Of a DNA stretch of 64,000 nucleotides, positions 50,773-61,931 are shown piece by piece (position 1 is the first letter of the stretch; the number at the start of each line of letters is the position of its first letter). The notes beneath the pieces were generated by a model. The model searched no databases. It was not told the DNA's origin and saw only the letters and a list, made by a program, of their open reading frames with translations. The DNA lies in NCBI GenBank assembly GCA_024234055.1, contig JACKOW010000003.1:124001-188000 (forward strand), read 5' to 3'. Position numbers and translations under genes: made by a program. This stretch comes from Rhodanobacteraceae bacterium. Lineage in GTDB: Bacteria > Pseudomonadota > Gammaproteobacteria > Xanthomonadales > SZUA-5.

Positions 50773-50925
50773 TCAGAACAAGGTGTAGATGAACGGCGCG
50801 ATCACCGAGCCCTTCACCGCAATCAGGATGCCGCCGATGGCCACCAGCACCAGCACGATCGGCATCAGCCAGTACTTCTTCCGCTCACGCAGGAAGGCCC
50901 AGAGTTCACGCAGAATATCGAGCAT
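50773..50925 (-). CDS. DUF5989-like small membrane protein
   Basis: A 50-residue protein, MLDILRELWAFLRERKKYWLMPIVLVLVAIGGILIAVKGSVIAPFIYTLF. One membrane helix spans about 19-38 after a short amphipathic region, the pattern of DUF5989 proteins. The function is unknown. A longer in-frame reading upstream runs into the GGGGCAC tract, so ATG 50925 is chosen. It is directly upstream of the GFA-family gene and probably its operon partner. Confidence 0.82.
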   Translation of the reverse strand: MLDILRELWAFLRERKKYWLMPIVLVLVAIGGILIAVKGSVIAPFIYTLF

Positions 50926-50946
50926 GGCAGGCGGCGATTGTGGAAA

Positions 50947-50974
50947 GGGGCACGGGGCACGGGGCACGGGGCAC
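50947..50974. repeat. tandem heptamer GGGGCAC x4
   Basis: Four exact copies followed by GGG. It is the same tract as at 4843-4887, here 21 bases upstream of the small membrane-protein start. Confidence 0.9.
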
Positions 50975-51074
50975 GGGAAGGCTAGCACCTGCGACGGATC
51001 AATCAAGCCTTGGGCGCGGGTAACTCCGCATGGATCGCGAAAGGCCGACTACCGCAGTTCAGGACTTGCCCCCA

Positions 51075-51425
51075 AACTTTGGTGTCATTGCGAGCCACCT
51101 GGTTCGGCCCGACACTGCCCACGGGCCATGAACCACAAGCTGCCTGTAGGAGCGACCTCGCGTCGCGACCGGCAAGCCGCAGGTCCACAGTAGTGGTTGC
51201 GCCACGAGGGCGCTCCTACCAGTGGACGAAACCGTCGCTGCGCTCTCCATGAACCCATATCGCAAGTTGTTGATTTGCTGTTGTAGGTCACGTTGCTCGC
51301 GTAGCGAGTTACGTGACGCAATTCGATGTCACGTAGTCCGCTGACGCGGACAACATGACCTACGACGGCGGGTTCATGGCCCGTGAGCAGTGTCGGGCCG
51401 ACACAGGTGGCTCGCAATGACGCCA
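51075..51425. repeat. composite repeat island
   Basis: Contains, in order: a CATTGCGAGCCACCTGGTTC unit (51085-51140), an inverted pair of GTAGGAGCGACC units (51146-51220), a CCATATCGCAAGTTGTTGAT unit (51245-51280), a GTAGGTCACGTTGC inverted-repeat element (51283-51363), and a GTGTCGGGCCGACACAGGTG unit followed by GCTCGCAATGACG (51370-51425). The order and spacing resemble the cluster at 34340-34624. Confidence 0.85.
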
Positions 51426-51435
51426 GCTCCCGGCT

Positions 51436-51610
51436 CTTGTGGGTCCCGACTTGTCTGGACGCGTCTTCTGCACTTCGCCAAGAGCGTCCAGACAAGTCTG
51501 GACCTACAAAAGCGCACCGCTGACGAGCGTCCAGACAAGTCTGGACCTACAAGAGCGCACCGCTGACGAGCGTCCAGACAAGTCTGGACCTACAAGAGCG
51601 CATCGCCGCC
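51436..51610. repeat. GTCCAGAC foldback followed by a three-copy 43-bp tandem repeat
   Basis: A left arm (CTTGTGGGTCCCGACTTGTC) is followed by three direct 43-bp units starting at 51482, 51525 and 51568, each containing TCCAGACAAGTCTGGA, a perfect 16-bp palindrome. The units differ at only a few positions. Repeat-bearing DNA fills most of 50926-51660. Positions 51752-51757 (CATAAT) could be an acnA -10 element. Confidence 0.9.
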
Positions 51611-51828
51611 CCTGTGTTGCCGAACTACCCGCCTTTCTCCGCGACCTCCGCGCCTCTGCGTGAATCACTGCGGTGGCGCTGGATGGAGTCTGGCCAACCC
51701 ATCTACCCGCAATTCGCCATGAGTCGGCCTGCGTAGAGGCCCGGCTTGGTTCATAATGATGGGCTGTTCCCGGCGAGTTGGCCTCGGGCCTGCGCCGGGA
51801 TGAAGTTCCTCATCCTCGGAGGCTAATC

Positions 51829-54537
<2,709 letters not shown>

Positions 54538-54549
54538 GGGCTGGCAACA

Positions 54550-54568
54550 GCGTCTCACGCTGAGACGC
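54550..54568 (+). terminator. hairpin after acnA
   Basis: GCGTCTCA-CGC-TGAGACGC is a perfect 8-bp stem with a three-base loop, 12 bases after the acnA stop. No T-run follows. It may be an RNA 3' structure or part of a GCGGAGGTCGCGAAG-type repeat. Confidence 0.35.
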
Positions 54569-54733
54569 GGAGGTCGCGAAGTAGAGAGAATGAATATTCG
54601 ATCTGCTTCGCGGTCTCCGTGCTTCCACCACAGCCGCTTGCCTCCGTCAGGTTGACGGCAAAGCGGCCAGCCTGAGCGCATTGCCGACCACCAGCGCGTA
54701 CAGCAACACGCACTCCCGGACCAGAGGAACGCG

Positions 54734-55108
54734 ATGAGCACCGCCACGCAGCCATTGAATGTACTGGGCACGCCGCTGCGGACCTGCAGCACCGAACCCA
54801 TGACCGGCTGGTTCCGAGATGGCTGCTGTCGCAGTGATCCCGATGACCGCGCCCTGCATCTGGTGTGCGCGGTGATGACGGCGGAATTTCTCGAGTTCAG
54901 CAAGGCCGCCGGCAATGACCTGAGCACACCCAGACCCGAATACGCTTTTCCGGGTCTGCTGCCCGGTGACCAGTGGTGTCTGTGCGCCACCCGCTGGCGC
55001 GAGGCCTATGCCGCCGGCATGGCACCACAGGTGGTGCTGGAGGCCACACACCTCAACACGCTGGGCGTGGTCTCGCTGGATCAGCTGCGCGAGTACGCGA
55101 TTCGCTGA
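54734..55108 (+). CDS. DUF2237 family protein
   Basis: A 124-residue member of DUF2237: LNVLGTPLRTCSTEPMTGWFRDGCCRSDPDDRALHLVCAVMTAEFLEFSKAAGNDLSTPRPEYAFPGLLPGDQWCLCATRWREAY. Conserved cysteines (CST, DGCC, VCAV, WCLC) suggest a metal-binding or redox fold; the function is unknown. It has its own start at ATG 54734 and stands alone. Confidence 0.92.
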   Translation: MSTATQPLNVLGTPLRTCSTEPMTGWFRDGCCRSDPDDRALHLVCAVMTAEFLEFSKAAGNDLSTPRPEYAFPGLLPGDQWCLCATRWREAYAAGMAPQVVLEATHLNTLGVVSLDQLREYAIR

Positions 55109-55154
55109 GCTTTGCCGTCGGGCCGTCCGCGCACAACTTGGTCATGTGTCATCT

Positions 55155-55240
55155 GTGGGGCGCCGCGACGGCGCCGCTTCCTGGTGTGCGCCAGAAGATC
55201 AGGAGCGGCCGCGACGGCGCGCGTTCTTCCTCATGGCCAC
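55155..55240. repeat. GGGGCGCCGCGACGGCGCCG-type palindromic repeat
   Basis: GGGGCGCCGCGACGGCGCCG and, after a short spacer, GGAGCGGCCGCGACGGCGCG form a diverged copy of the GC-rich family at 127-222. It lies in the leader region of the OB-fold lipoprotein. Confidence 0.6.
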
Positions 55241-55357
55241 TCAACTCCGCCCGAGCAACAGGGCGCTCCAGAAATCGCCAGGTCAAGGAAGTATTTCCGC
55301 AGCTGCCTCATACTTGGTCAGCCTTTCGCTCTTTCCTTGCCTGCAGGAACCCATCTG

Positions 55358-56095
55358 ATGCGCAATACGATCATGCTGTCGCTGTTCTGTGCCTGCCTCG
55401 CAGCCTGCGGATCGCAAGCCGAGGAAGCCGCGCCCGCGACCACCACGGATCAGGCCGCAAGCCCGGCGTTCGCCACCGAAGGTCTCAGCGGCACGGTGAT
55501 CGAATCCCTCTCGGCACCGCCCTATGTCTATCTGCAGCTTGACACTGCGAACGGAGAGATCTGGGCCGCGGTTCCGGCTGCCGAGCTTGCCAAGGGCGCC
55601 AAGGTCACCATCCTGACGCCGATGCTGATGAGCAACTTCGAATCCAAGTCGCTGCAACGCAACTTCCCGGAAGTCTATTTCGGCACACTGGACTCGCCTG
55701 CCGGCTCGCAGCCCAGTGGCGTCAATCCGCACACCGCCGTGGCCGCCGCGGATGCCGAAGACCTTCGCAACATCGAGAAAGCGAGTGGCAACGACGCCCG
55801 CACCGTAGCCGAGGTCTGGGCGCAGCGAGCGCAACTGGCGGGACAGGTCATCAGCGTGCGCGGCAAGGTGGTCAAGTACACCCCAGGCGTCATGGGCAGA
55901 AACTGGGTGCATCTTCAGGACGGCAGCGGGGCCGCCGATGACAGCAGCAACGATCTGACCTTCACCACGCTGGCCGAGGTCAATCGAGGCGATACCGTCA
56001 CCCTGACGGGCACAGTCGTTGTCGACAAGGACTTTGGTGCGGGTTATCGCTATCCGGTGATTGTCGAAGACGCCAGGCTGATCCAGGCGCTCTGA
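55358..56095 (+). CDS. OB-fold (NrfJ-like) lipoprotein
   Basis: A 245-residue lipoprotein: signal MRNTIMLSLFCACLAACGS with Cys17 as the lipid site. The mature part contains two OB-fold-like segments: LSGTVIESLSAPPYVYLQLDTANGEIWAAVPAAELAKGAKV, and AGQVISVRGKVVKYTPGVMGRNWVHLQDGSGAADDSSNDLTFTT. Such OB-fold lipoproteins are sometimes named NrfJ-like; the ligand is unknown. It starts at ATG 55358, downstream of a GC-rich repeat. Confidence 0.82.
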   Translation: MRNTIMLSLFCACLAACGSQAEEAAPATTTDQAASPAFATEGLSGTVIESLSAPPYVYLQLDTANGEIWAAVPAAELAKGAKVTILTPMLMSNFESKSLQRNFPEVYFGTLDSPAGSQPSGVNPHTAVAAADAEDLRNIEKASGNDARTVAEVWAQRAQLAGQVISVRGKVVKYTPGVMGRNWVHLQDGSGAADDSSNDLTFTTLAEVNRGDTVTLTGTVVVDKDFGAGYRYPVIVEDARLIQAL

Positions 56096-56122
56096 GGCGG
56101 CGCGGACTCAGCGGAGCATCGC

Positions 56123-57427
56123 ATGAATTCGAGCGCCATCCGCACCGAATCGCCGAACAGCGGCAAGACCCGCTGGTGGGTGCTGCTCCTGCTGAGTCTG
56201 GCGATGACCGGCAATTTCTACGTCTATGACTGCATCGGGCCGCTGGCGGACCATCTGCAGCGGCTGCTCGGTTACAGCGACACCCAGCTCGGGACGCTCA
56301 ATGCGATCTACAGCTTTCCCAACATCTTCCTGGTCCTGATCGGCGGACTGCTGACGGATCGCTTCGGCGCGGGCCGACTGATGTTGTGGACTTCGATGAT
56401 TTGCTTCGCCGGCGCCCTGCTCACCGCGATCAGCGGCAATTTCGCGGTCATGGCAGCCGGGCGATTGCTGTTTGGTATCGGTGCCGAAACCATGATCGTG
56501 GCGGCGACGGTGGCCCTGGGCCTGTGGTTCCTGGGCCGCTCGCTGGCGCTGGCGATGGCGCTCAACCTCAGTCTGGGCCGAGCCGGTTCCTACGCAGCAG
56601 ACGTTTCCCCGGTCTGGGCCAAGGGCGCCTACGACGCTGGCTGGCAGGATCCCTTGTGGATTGCAGCCGCGTTCGCGTTCGCGGCCATGCTCGCATCCAT
56701 CGGCTATTGGGCCATTGAACGGCGGGCAGGCAATCAGACTGCGGCTCCCACCTCAGCGCCGGCAGAGAAGATCGTCTGGCGCGACGTGCTCAGTTTTGAC
56801 CGATCCTATTGGTACGTTCTGGCGCTGTGCGTGACCTTCTATTCGGTGATCCTGCCCTTTCGAAGCACCTTCGCCATCAAGTACTTCCAGCACGCCCACG
56901 GGCTCAGCCTGGACGCCGCCAGCATCATGAACAGCTATGTGTTTCTGGCGGCGGTCTTCGTCAGCCCGGTCTTCGGCTTGATTGCCGACCGCTTCGGCTG
57001 GCGCGCCAGCCTCATGATCTTGGGTTCCTTTCTGTTGCCGCTGACCTTTCTGCTGCTGGGCATCGGTCAGGCGCAGCTGTGGACCGTCACCGTGCTGGTC
57101 GGCATCAGTTTCTCTCTCGTTCCGGCGATCCTTTGGCCATCGGTCGCTCATGTGGTAGCGCCGGCGCGCCTCGGCACCGCCTTCGGACTGATGACGATGA
57201 TCCAGAACATCGGCCTCACCTTCTCTAACCTGGCCGCAGGCTGGCTCAATGATGCGGCCAGCGCCGGCGCTGAAAATCCTGCCGGCTATCAGCCAATGCT
57301 GTGGTATTTCGGAGTACTTGCCCTGGTGGGCGTGATCTTCGCCGTGCTGCTGCGGCAGCGAGAATTGGGCCCACATGGGCATGGATTGGAATCGCCTGAG
57401 GCCAGGATCCATGCAATCCTTAGGTAA
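56123..57427 (+). CDS. MFS transporter
   Basis: A 434-residue major facilitator carrier with 12 predicted membrane helices. The loop 2-3 signature is GGLLTDRFGAGRLM, the repeat in the second half GLIADRFGWRASL, and the C-terminal half ends in a short cytosolic tail. The substrate cannot be inferred. A 27-base gap separates it from the OB-fold lipoprotein and another of the same size separates it from a GT2 enzyme gene, so it may be co-transcribed with a glycan-type cluster. Confidence 0.93.
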   Translation: MNSSAIRTESPNSGKTRWWVLLLLSLAMTGNFYVYDCIGPLADHLQRLLGYSDTQLGTLNAIYSFPNIFLVLIGGLLTDRFGAGRLMLWTSMICFAGALLTAISGNFAVMAAGRLLFGIGAETMIVAATVALGLWFLGRSLALAMALNLSLGRAGSYAADVSPVWAKGAYDAGWQDPLWIAAAFAFAAMLASIGYWAIERRAGNQTAAPTSAPAEKIVWRDVLSFDRSYWYVLALCVTFYSVILPFRSTFAIKYFQHAHGLSLDAASIMNSYVFLAAVFVSPVFGLIADRFGWRASLMILGSFLLPLTFLLLGIGQAQLWTVTVLVGISFSLVPAILWPSVAHVVAPARLGTAFGLMTMIQNIGLTFSNLAAGWLNDAASAGAENPAGYQPMLWYFGVLALVGVIFAVLLRQRELGPHGHGLESPEARIHAILR

Positions 57428-57454
57428 CCGCAGCTTCGAGTTCAGACGGCCCAG

Positions 57455-58438
57455 ATGTCCGAGACTGTTTCTACCGAGTCGACGCCCGACCTCACGATCA
57501 CCGTTCCGGTATACAACGAGCGGGAGAACGTGCCGATCCTGCATCAGCGCATCGTCGCCGCGCTGGAACCTCTGCAGCGCAGCTGGGAGCTGATTCTGGT
57601 CAACGACGGCAGCAGCGATGGCTCGGCAGCCGTACTGGACGAAATCGCTGCCAGGGATTCTCGAGTGACGGCCCTGCATCTGCGTCGCAACTATGGTCAG
57701 ACGGCGGCACTGATGGCGGGTCTGGATCACGCCCGCGGGCAGATTGTGGTGCCGATGGACGCGGATCTGCAGAATGATCCGAAAGACATCCCGAAATTGC
57801 TCGAGAAGCTGGACGAGGGCTTCGACGTGGTGTCCGGCTGGCGCAAGGTCCGTCACGACCATCCGATTCGGCGAAACCTGACCAGCCGCCTCGCCAATGC
57901 TCTGATCTCCAGAGTGTCTGGCGTGCATTTGCACGACTACGGTTGTTCGCTGAAAGCCTATCGCCGCGATGTACTTGCCGGCGTCAAGCTCTATGGCGAA
58001 ATGCACCGCTTCGTTCCGATCTACGCCTCCTGGAACGGCGCCCGGGTCACCGAACTGCCGGTCGAACACCATCCGCGCATCCACGGCGAATCCAAGTACG
58101 GTCTGGAGCGTGTGATCAAGGTCATCCTCGATCTGATCGTCGTCAAATTCCTGTATCGATATGCCAACAAGCCGATCTACCTCTTCGGTGGTTTCGGTTT
58201 GCTCAGCATGGCCGGCTCCGCCGGTGCCGGCCTCTGGGCGCTGTGGTTGAAGTTCTTTGCCCAGACCTCGCTGATCCAGACACCCTTGCCGCTGCTGGCC
58301 ATCTTTCTGGCCGTGACTGGCGTGATCAGCATCCTGATGGGCCTGCTCGCCGAGATGCTCAACCGCACCTATCACGAGTCCCAGGCCAAATCGGTCTACC
58401 AGGTCGGGCGTCTGGTGCGCTCGGCAGAATCCGCCTGA
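57455..58438 (+). CDS. family 2 glycosyltransferase, GtrB/ArnC-like
   Basis: A 327-residue membrane-associated glycosyltransferase. The nucleotide-sugar domain has TITVPVYNERENVPIL, LILVNDGSSDGS and the DxD motif VVPMDADLQNDP; GYGCSLKAYRR-type (LHDYGCSLKAYRRDV) and KYGLERVIKVILDL segments follow. Two C-terminal membrane helices (PIYLFGGFGLLSMAGSAGAGLWALWLKF; LLAIFLAVTGVISILMGLLAEML) give the GtrB/DPM-like topology, making a polyprenyl-phosphate-linked sugar. The asparagine-synthase gene starts immediately after the stop. Confidence 0.94.
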   Translation: MSETVSTESTPDLTITVPVYNERENVPILHQRIVAALEPLQRSWELILVNDGSSDGSAAVLDEIAARDSRVTALHLRRNYGQTAALMAGLDHARGQIVVPMDADLQNDPKDIPKLLEKLDEGFDVVSGWRKVRHDHPIRRNLTSRLANALISRVSGVHLHDYGCSLKAYRRDVLAGVKLYGEMHRFVPIYASWNGARVTELPVEHHPRIHGESKYGLERVIKVILDLIVVKFLYRYANKPIYLFGGFGLLSMAGSAGAGLWALWLKFFAQTSLIQTPLPLLAIFLAVTGVISILMGLLAEMLNRTYHESQAKSVYQVGRLVRSAESA

Positions 58439-58439
58439 T

Positions 58440-60296
58440 ATGTGCGGTATCGCTGGTTTCGTCGGGCCCGCCGACCCAGGTGCTCTGAAAGCCATGGCCG
58501 ACGCCATGCTGCACCGCGGCCCGGATGGAGAGGGCCTGTTGCCCGATGGGCCAGACCGCGTGCACCTCGCTCACCGCCGCCTGGCCATTCTCGACATCGC
58601 CGGCGGACAGCAGCCCATGCTCACCGACGACGAGGCGCTGAGCATCGTCTTCAATGGCGAGATCTACAACTTCCGCGAATTGCGCCAGGAACTGGAGCGC
58701 TGCGGCGCGCGATTCCGTAGTGATCATTCCGACACCGAAGTCTTGCTGCTGGGTTGGCGCGAATGGGGCATGCAGCTGTTCGATCGCCTCAACGGCATGT
58801 GGGCGCTGGCCATCCATGACCGCCGAAAACGACAACTGATTTTGGCGCGCGATCGTTTCGGCAAGAAACCGCTGTACTACCACCGGAGCCGCGAGATCTT
58901 TGCCTTTGCCTCGGAGCTGTCGGCGCTGCGCATGCATCCGGCGACGCCGCGCAGCTGGAACCCGATCGCAGTCCGCAAGTATTTCGCCTACGGCTTCATC
59001 CCAGCCCCGCACTCGCTGCTGGACGGTGTGCACAAGCTGCCAGCCGGGCATACGCTGACGCTCAATCTGAGCGATTCAAGCTCCCGTATCGACCGCTGCT
59101 GGCAGTATCTGCCGGCGCCCGATGCCGATCTCGCGGCCCGACCGAGTGCGGAACTGGCCGAGCAACTGCTGTCGCTGCTCGATGCCGCAGTCGCGCGGCG
59201 ACTGGTGGCCGATGTGCCCGTCGGGGCCTTCCTTAGCGGCGGCATCGATTCGTCCACCATCGCTGCGCTGGCCATCGCCCAACTCGGCGCCGATCGCCTG
59301 AAGACCTTCTCCATCGCCTTCGCCGATTCGGATTTCGACGAATCGCCCTACGCCCGGCATCTTGCCGACCAGATCGGCGCGGCCCATCGCGTCGAGTCCT
59401 GCAGCACCCAGGACCTTTACGACGCCCTGCCCGAAATCCTGCGCCGACTGGATGAGCCGCTGGCCGATGCCTCGCTGCTGCCGACCTATCTGCTCTGCAA
59501 GTACGCCCGCCGCGAAGTCACGGTCGCTCTCGGCGGCGATGGCGCCGACGAACTGCTGGCGGGCTACGATCCATTTAGGGCTCTGAGCCCGGCAAGAGCC
59601 TATCAACGTCTGGTGCCCGGACTGGTGCATCGCGGAATCGAAGCGGTCATTTCGCGGCTGCCGGTGTCACATCGCTACATGAGCCTCGACTTCAAGCTCA
59701 AGCGGACCCTGCGTGGCATGGGCCAGTCGCCCCGCTTGTGGCTGCCGTTGTGGATGTCTCCCGTGACTCCGCGGGAACTCGGCGAATTGCTGAACGAACC
59801 AGTCGATACCGAAGCCCTGTACAGCGAAGCGATCACGGCCTGGGAGCGAAGCCCCGAAGCCAATGACGTCGATCGCAGCATCTGCTTCTACATCGATCTG
59901 TACCTGCAGGACGACATCCTGACCAAGGTCGATCGGGCCAGCATGATGAATTCCCTGGAAGTGCGCTCACCCTTCCTGGACATCGATCTGGTCAACTTCT
60001 TGCGACGCTTGCCCTCGACGCTCAAACTCCGACGTGGAGTCGGCAAGTGGTTGTTGCGGCAAGCCACCCGCGATCTGCTGCCGCAGCAGATCATCCAGCG
60101 CAGCAAGCAGGGCTTTGCGGTGCCCGTCGGCCGCTGGTTCCAGCAAGGGGTGTTGCCGCTGGCCGAGACCGCCGATGCCTCACCCTTCTGGCACCAGCAA
60201 CTGGCGGAACACCGCGCCGGCAAGGCTGACCACCGACTGTATCTGTGGAGCCAGCTGGTCCTGAACACCGCCCGATCACACTCAATGGGTCACTAG
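58440..60296 (+). CDS. asnB: glutamine-hydrolysing asparagine synthase-like protein
   Basis: A 618-residue AsnB-type amidotransferase. The N-terminal nucleophile is C2 (MCGIAGFVGP), the synthetase PP-loop SGGIDSSTIA, and the C-terminal LEVRSPFLDIDLVNFLRRLPSTLKLRRGVGKWLLR is typical. The enzyme normally makes asparagine from aspartate with glutamine as amide donor. Its position between GT2 and methyltransferase genes suggests a role amidating a sugar or cell-surface intermediate, as for AsnB-like proteins in glycan clusters. The start codon is one base past the upstream stop. Confidence 0.93.
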   Translation: MCGIAGFVGPADPGALKAMADAMLHRGPDGEGLLPDGPDRVHLAHRRLAILDIAGGQQPMLTDDEALSIVFNGEIYNFRELRQELERCGARFRSDHSDTEVLLLGWREWGMQLFDRLNGMWALAIHDRRKRQLILARDRFGKKPLYYHRSREIFAFASELSALRMHPATPRSWNPIAVRKYFAYGFIPAPHSLLDGVHKLPAGHTLTLNLSDSSSRIDRCWQYLPAPDADLAARPSAELAEQLLSLLDAAVARRLVADVPVGAFLSGGIDSSTIAALAIAQLGADRLKTFSIAFADSDFDESPYARHLADQIGAAHRVESCSTQDLYDALPEILRRLDEPLADASLLPTYLLCKYARREVTVALGGDGADELLAGYDPFRALSPARAYQRLVPGLVHRGIEAVISRLPVSHRYMSLDFKLKRTLRGMGQSPRLWLPLWMSPVTPRELGELLNEPVDTEALYSEAITAWERSPEANDVDRSICFYIDLYLQDDILTKVDRASMMNSLEVRSPFLDIDLVNFLRRLPSTLKLRRGVGKWLLRQATRDLLPQQIIQRSKQGFAVPVGRWFQQGVLPLAETADASPFWHQQLAEHRAGKADHRLYLWSQLVLNTARSHSMGH

Positions 60297-60299
60297 CGA

Positions 60300-61157
60300 A
60301 TGACTACAGCCGATACCGCCACCGCTCAGGCTTTCGCCAACTCGTGGAACAACCTGCCGCCTGGCTCGGTCTATACGCCATCCCAGTTCATCGACTGGAT
60401 GCAGCCGCTGCAGAAATCCGACTTCGAGGGCAAGGAGGTGCTCGAACTTGGCTGCGGCAACGGCAGTCTGCTGGTGCACTCCTGTCACTGGCAGCCCAGA
60501 CGCATCGTCGGTGTGGACCTTGGTGCATCGGTACAGACCGCGCGCCGCAACGTCGCCGACTTCCCCTTCGCCGAGATCGTACAGGCGGATCTGGTGGAAT
60601 TCGCATCGGAGGGCTTTGATCTGGTCTATTGCATCGGTGTGCTGCATCACCTGAAGAATCCCGCCGCCGGATTTGCCTCGGTGGTGCGCAATACCCGCCC
60701 CGGTGGACGCTTTCATTGCTGGGTCTATGCCCGCGAAGGCAACGCCATCGTCATTGCCCTGGTCGAACCGATCCGCAAGATCGCGTCACGGCTGCCGTGG
60801 TGGATTACCAAATACCTGATCGCGACACCGCTGGTGGTCCCCTACTTTGTCTACGCCAAGCTGCTGCGCGCCTTGCACCGCTTGTTCCCGGAGCAGGCGC
60901 CGCGCTGGTTGGCCTGGGCTCCGCTGCGTGAATATTCTCTGTGGATCGCGGAACGCACCTTCTCCTTCTTCAGGCATGTGGCCTTTGACCAGTTGGTGAC
61001 CCCGCAAACAACCTACCTGTCGCGCGCCCAGATCGAGGAGTGGCTCTCCAGCCGGGCCGATATCGAAGCCGGCAGTTCGTACATCATCTTCCGCAACGGC
61101 AATTCCTGGAAATTCGGCGGGCGTCGCGCCGCAGACCACAGCGAGCAATCCACATGA
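60300..61157 (+). CDS. class I SAM-dependent methyltransferase
   Basis: A 285-residue protein with the SAM-binding motif VLELGCGNGSLLVHS at about 50 and further family segments IVGVDLGASVQTARRNVADFPFAEIVQADLVEFASEGFDLVYCIGVLHHLKNPAAGFASVVRNTRPGG. The C-terminal 120 residues, with a hydrophobic stretch at about residue 178 (WITKYLIATPLVVPYFVYAKLL), may tether it to the membrane. The acceptor is unknown. The gene starts three bases after asnB and its end overlaps the next start by four bases. Confidence 0.92.
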   Translation: MTTADTATAQAFANSWNNLPPGSVYTPSQFIDWMQPLQKSDFEGKEVLELGCGNGSLLVHSCHWQPRRIVGVDLGASVQTARRNVADFPFAEIVQADLVEFASEGFDLVYCIGVLHHLKNPAAGFASVVRNTRPGGRFHCWVYAREGNAIVIALVEPIRKIASRLPWWITKYLIATPLVVPYFVYAKLLRALHRLFPEQAPRWLAWAPLREYSLWIAERTFSFFRHVAFDQLVTPQTTYLSRAQIEEWLSSRADIEAGSSYIIFRNGNSWKFGGRRAADHSEQST

Positions 61158-61894
61158 GTCATGCCTACAACGCAGAATTCATGAGCTACGCCGACCAGTC
61201 GTCCAGACACGCGGCCAACACCATTGCACGACTGATCAAGACTGAACTAGGCATCTCCAGCGTCCTTGACGTGGGCTGTGCCAAGGGCACCTGGCTCAAT
61301 GCCTGGCGCGAATTGGGAAGCGAAGACATTCTCGGGCTGGACGGCGACTACGTGCGCCGCGAAGAGCTGGTGGTTCCGGAGGCCAACTTCCTCGCCAAGG
61401 ATCTCTCGCAGGCCCTGGACCTGGGCCGACGCTTCGATCTGGTGCAGTCGCTGGAAGTGGCCGAACACCTCCCCCACTCCGCGGCGGACTTGTTCGTGGA
61501 CAATCTGGTCCGGCACAGCGCTGGCTACATCCTGTTTTCGGCAGCGCCGCCGGGACAAGGCGGCGAATTCCACATCAACGAGCAGCCTTACGATTATTGG
61601 CGAGAGAAATTCGCCAGGCATGGCTTTCGCGCCTACGACTGGATACGCCCGCAAATCCAGGCGATGACCAGCATCTCCTTCTGGTATCGCTACAACCTGT
61701 TCCTGTACGCCCACGAGTCAGCGATCGTGCCAGCTTCAATCGCTTCTGCAGCCGTGCCATCGGGCACGCCCCTGAGCGACATCTCGCCCAGGGCTTTTCG
61801 GCTGCGCAAGGCCGTGGTGCGCATGCTGCCTGTTCAGGTCCGTGATGGCCTCGCCCGCTTCAAGAGCCGTTACCTGCCCAGCGGCCGTTGGTGA
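61154..61894 (+). CDS. class I SAM-dependent methyltransferase (second of pair)
   Basis: A 246-residue protein starting MSHAYNAEFMSYADQSSRHAAN. The SAM motif is VLDVGCAKGTWLNAWRELG, followed by DILGLDGDYVRREEL and LVQSLEVAEHLP. A later YILFSAAPPGQGGEFHINEQPYDYWREKFARHGF is characteristic of sugar- or cell-surface-linked methyltransferases. It overlaps the previous methyltransferase by four bases. It is the last gene of the plus-strand cluster. Confidence 0.92.
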   Translation: MSHAYNAEFMSYADQSSRHAANTIARLIKTELGISSVLDVGCAKGTWLNAWRELGSEDILGLDGDYVRREELVVPEANFLAKDLSQALDLGRRFDLVQSLEVAEHLPHSAADLFVDNLVRHSAGYILFSAAPPGQGGEFHINEQPYDYWREKFARHGFRAYDWIRPQIQAMTSISFWYRYNLFLYAHESAIVPASIASAAVPSGTPLSDISPRAFRLRKAVVRMLPVQVRDGLARFKSRYLPSGRW

Positions 61895-61931
61895 ACACGT
61901 CTTGCCGGGCCGTCCGTGACCACCTGCACAC

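Noticed and set aside
51482..51610. Possible CRISPR-like array
   Set aside because: The 43-bp units are contiguous and nearly identical along their whole length, so there are no unique spacers, and no cas genes are nearby. It is a tandem repeat.
58440..60296. Lasso-peptide cyclase role for the asparagine synthase-like protein
   Set aside because: The gene has a full N-terminal glutaminase domain with C2 and no precursor peptide or B-type protease gene nearby.
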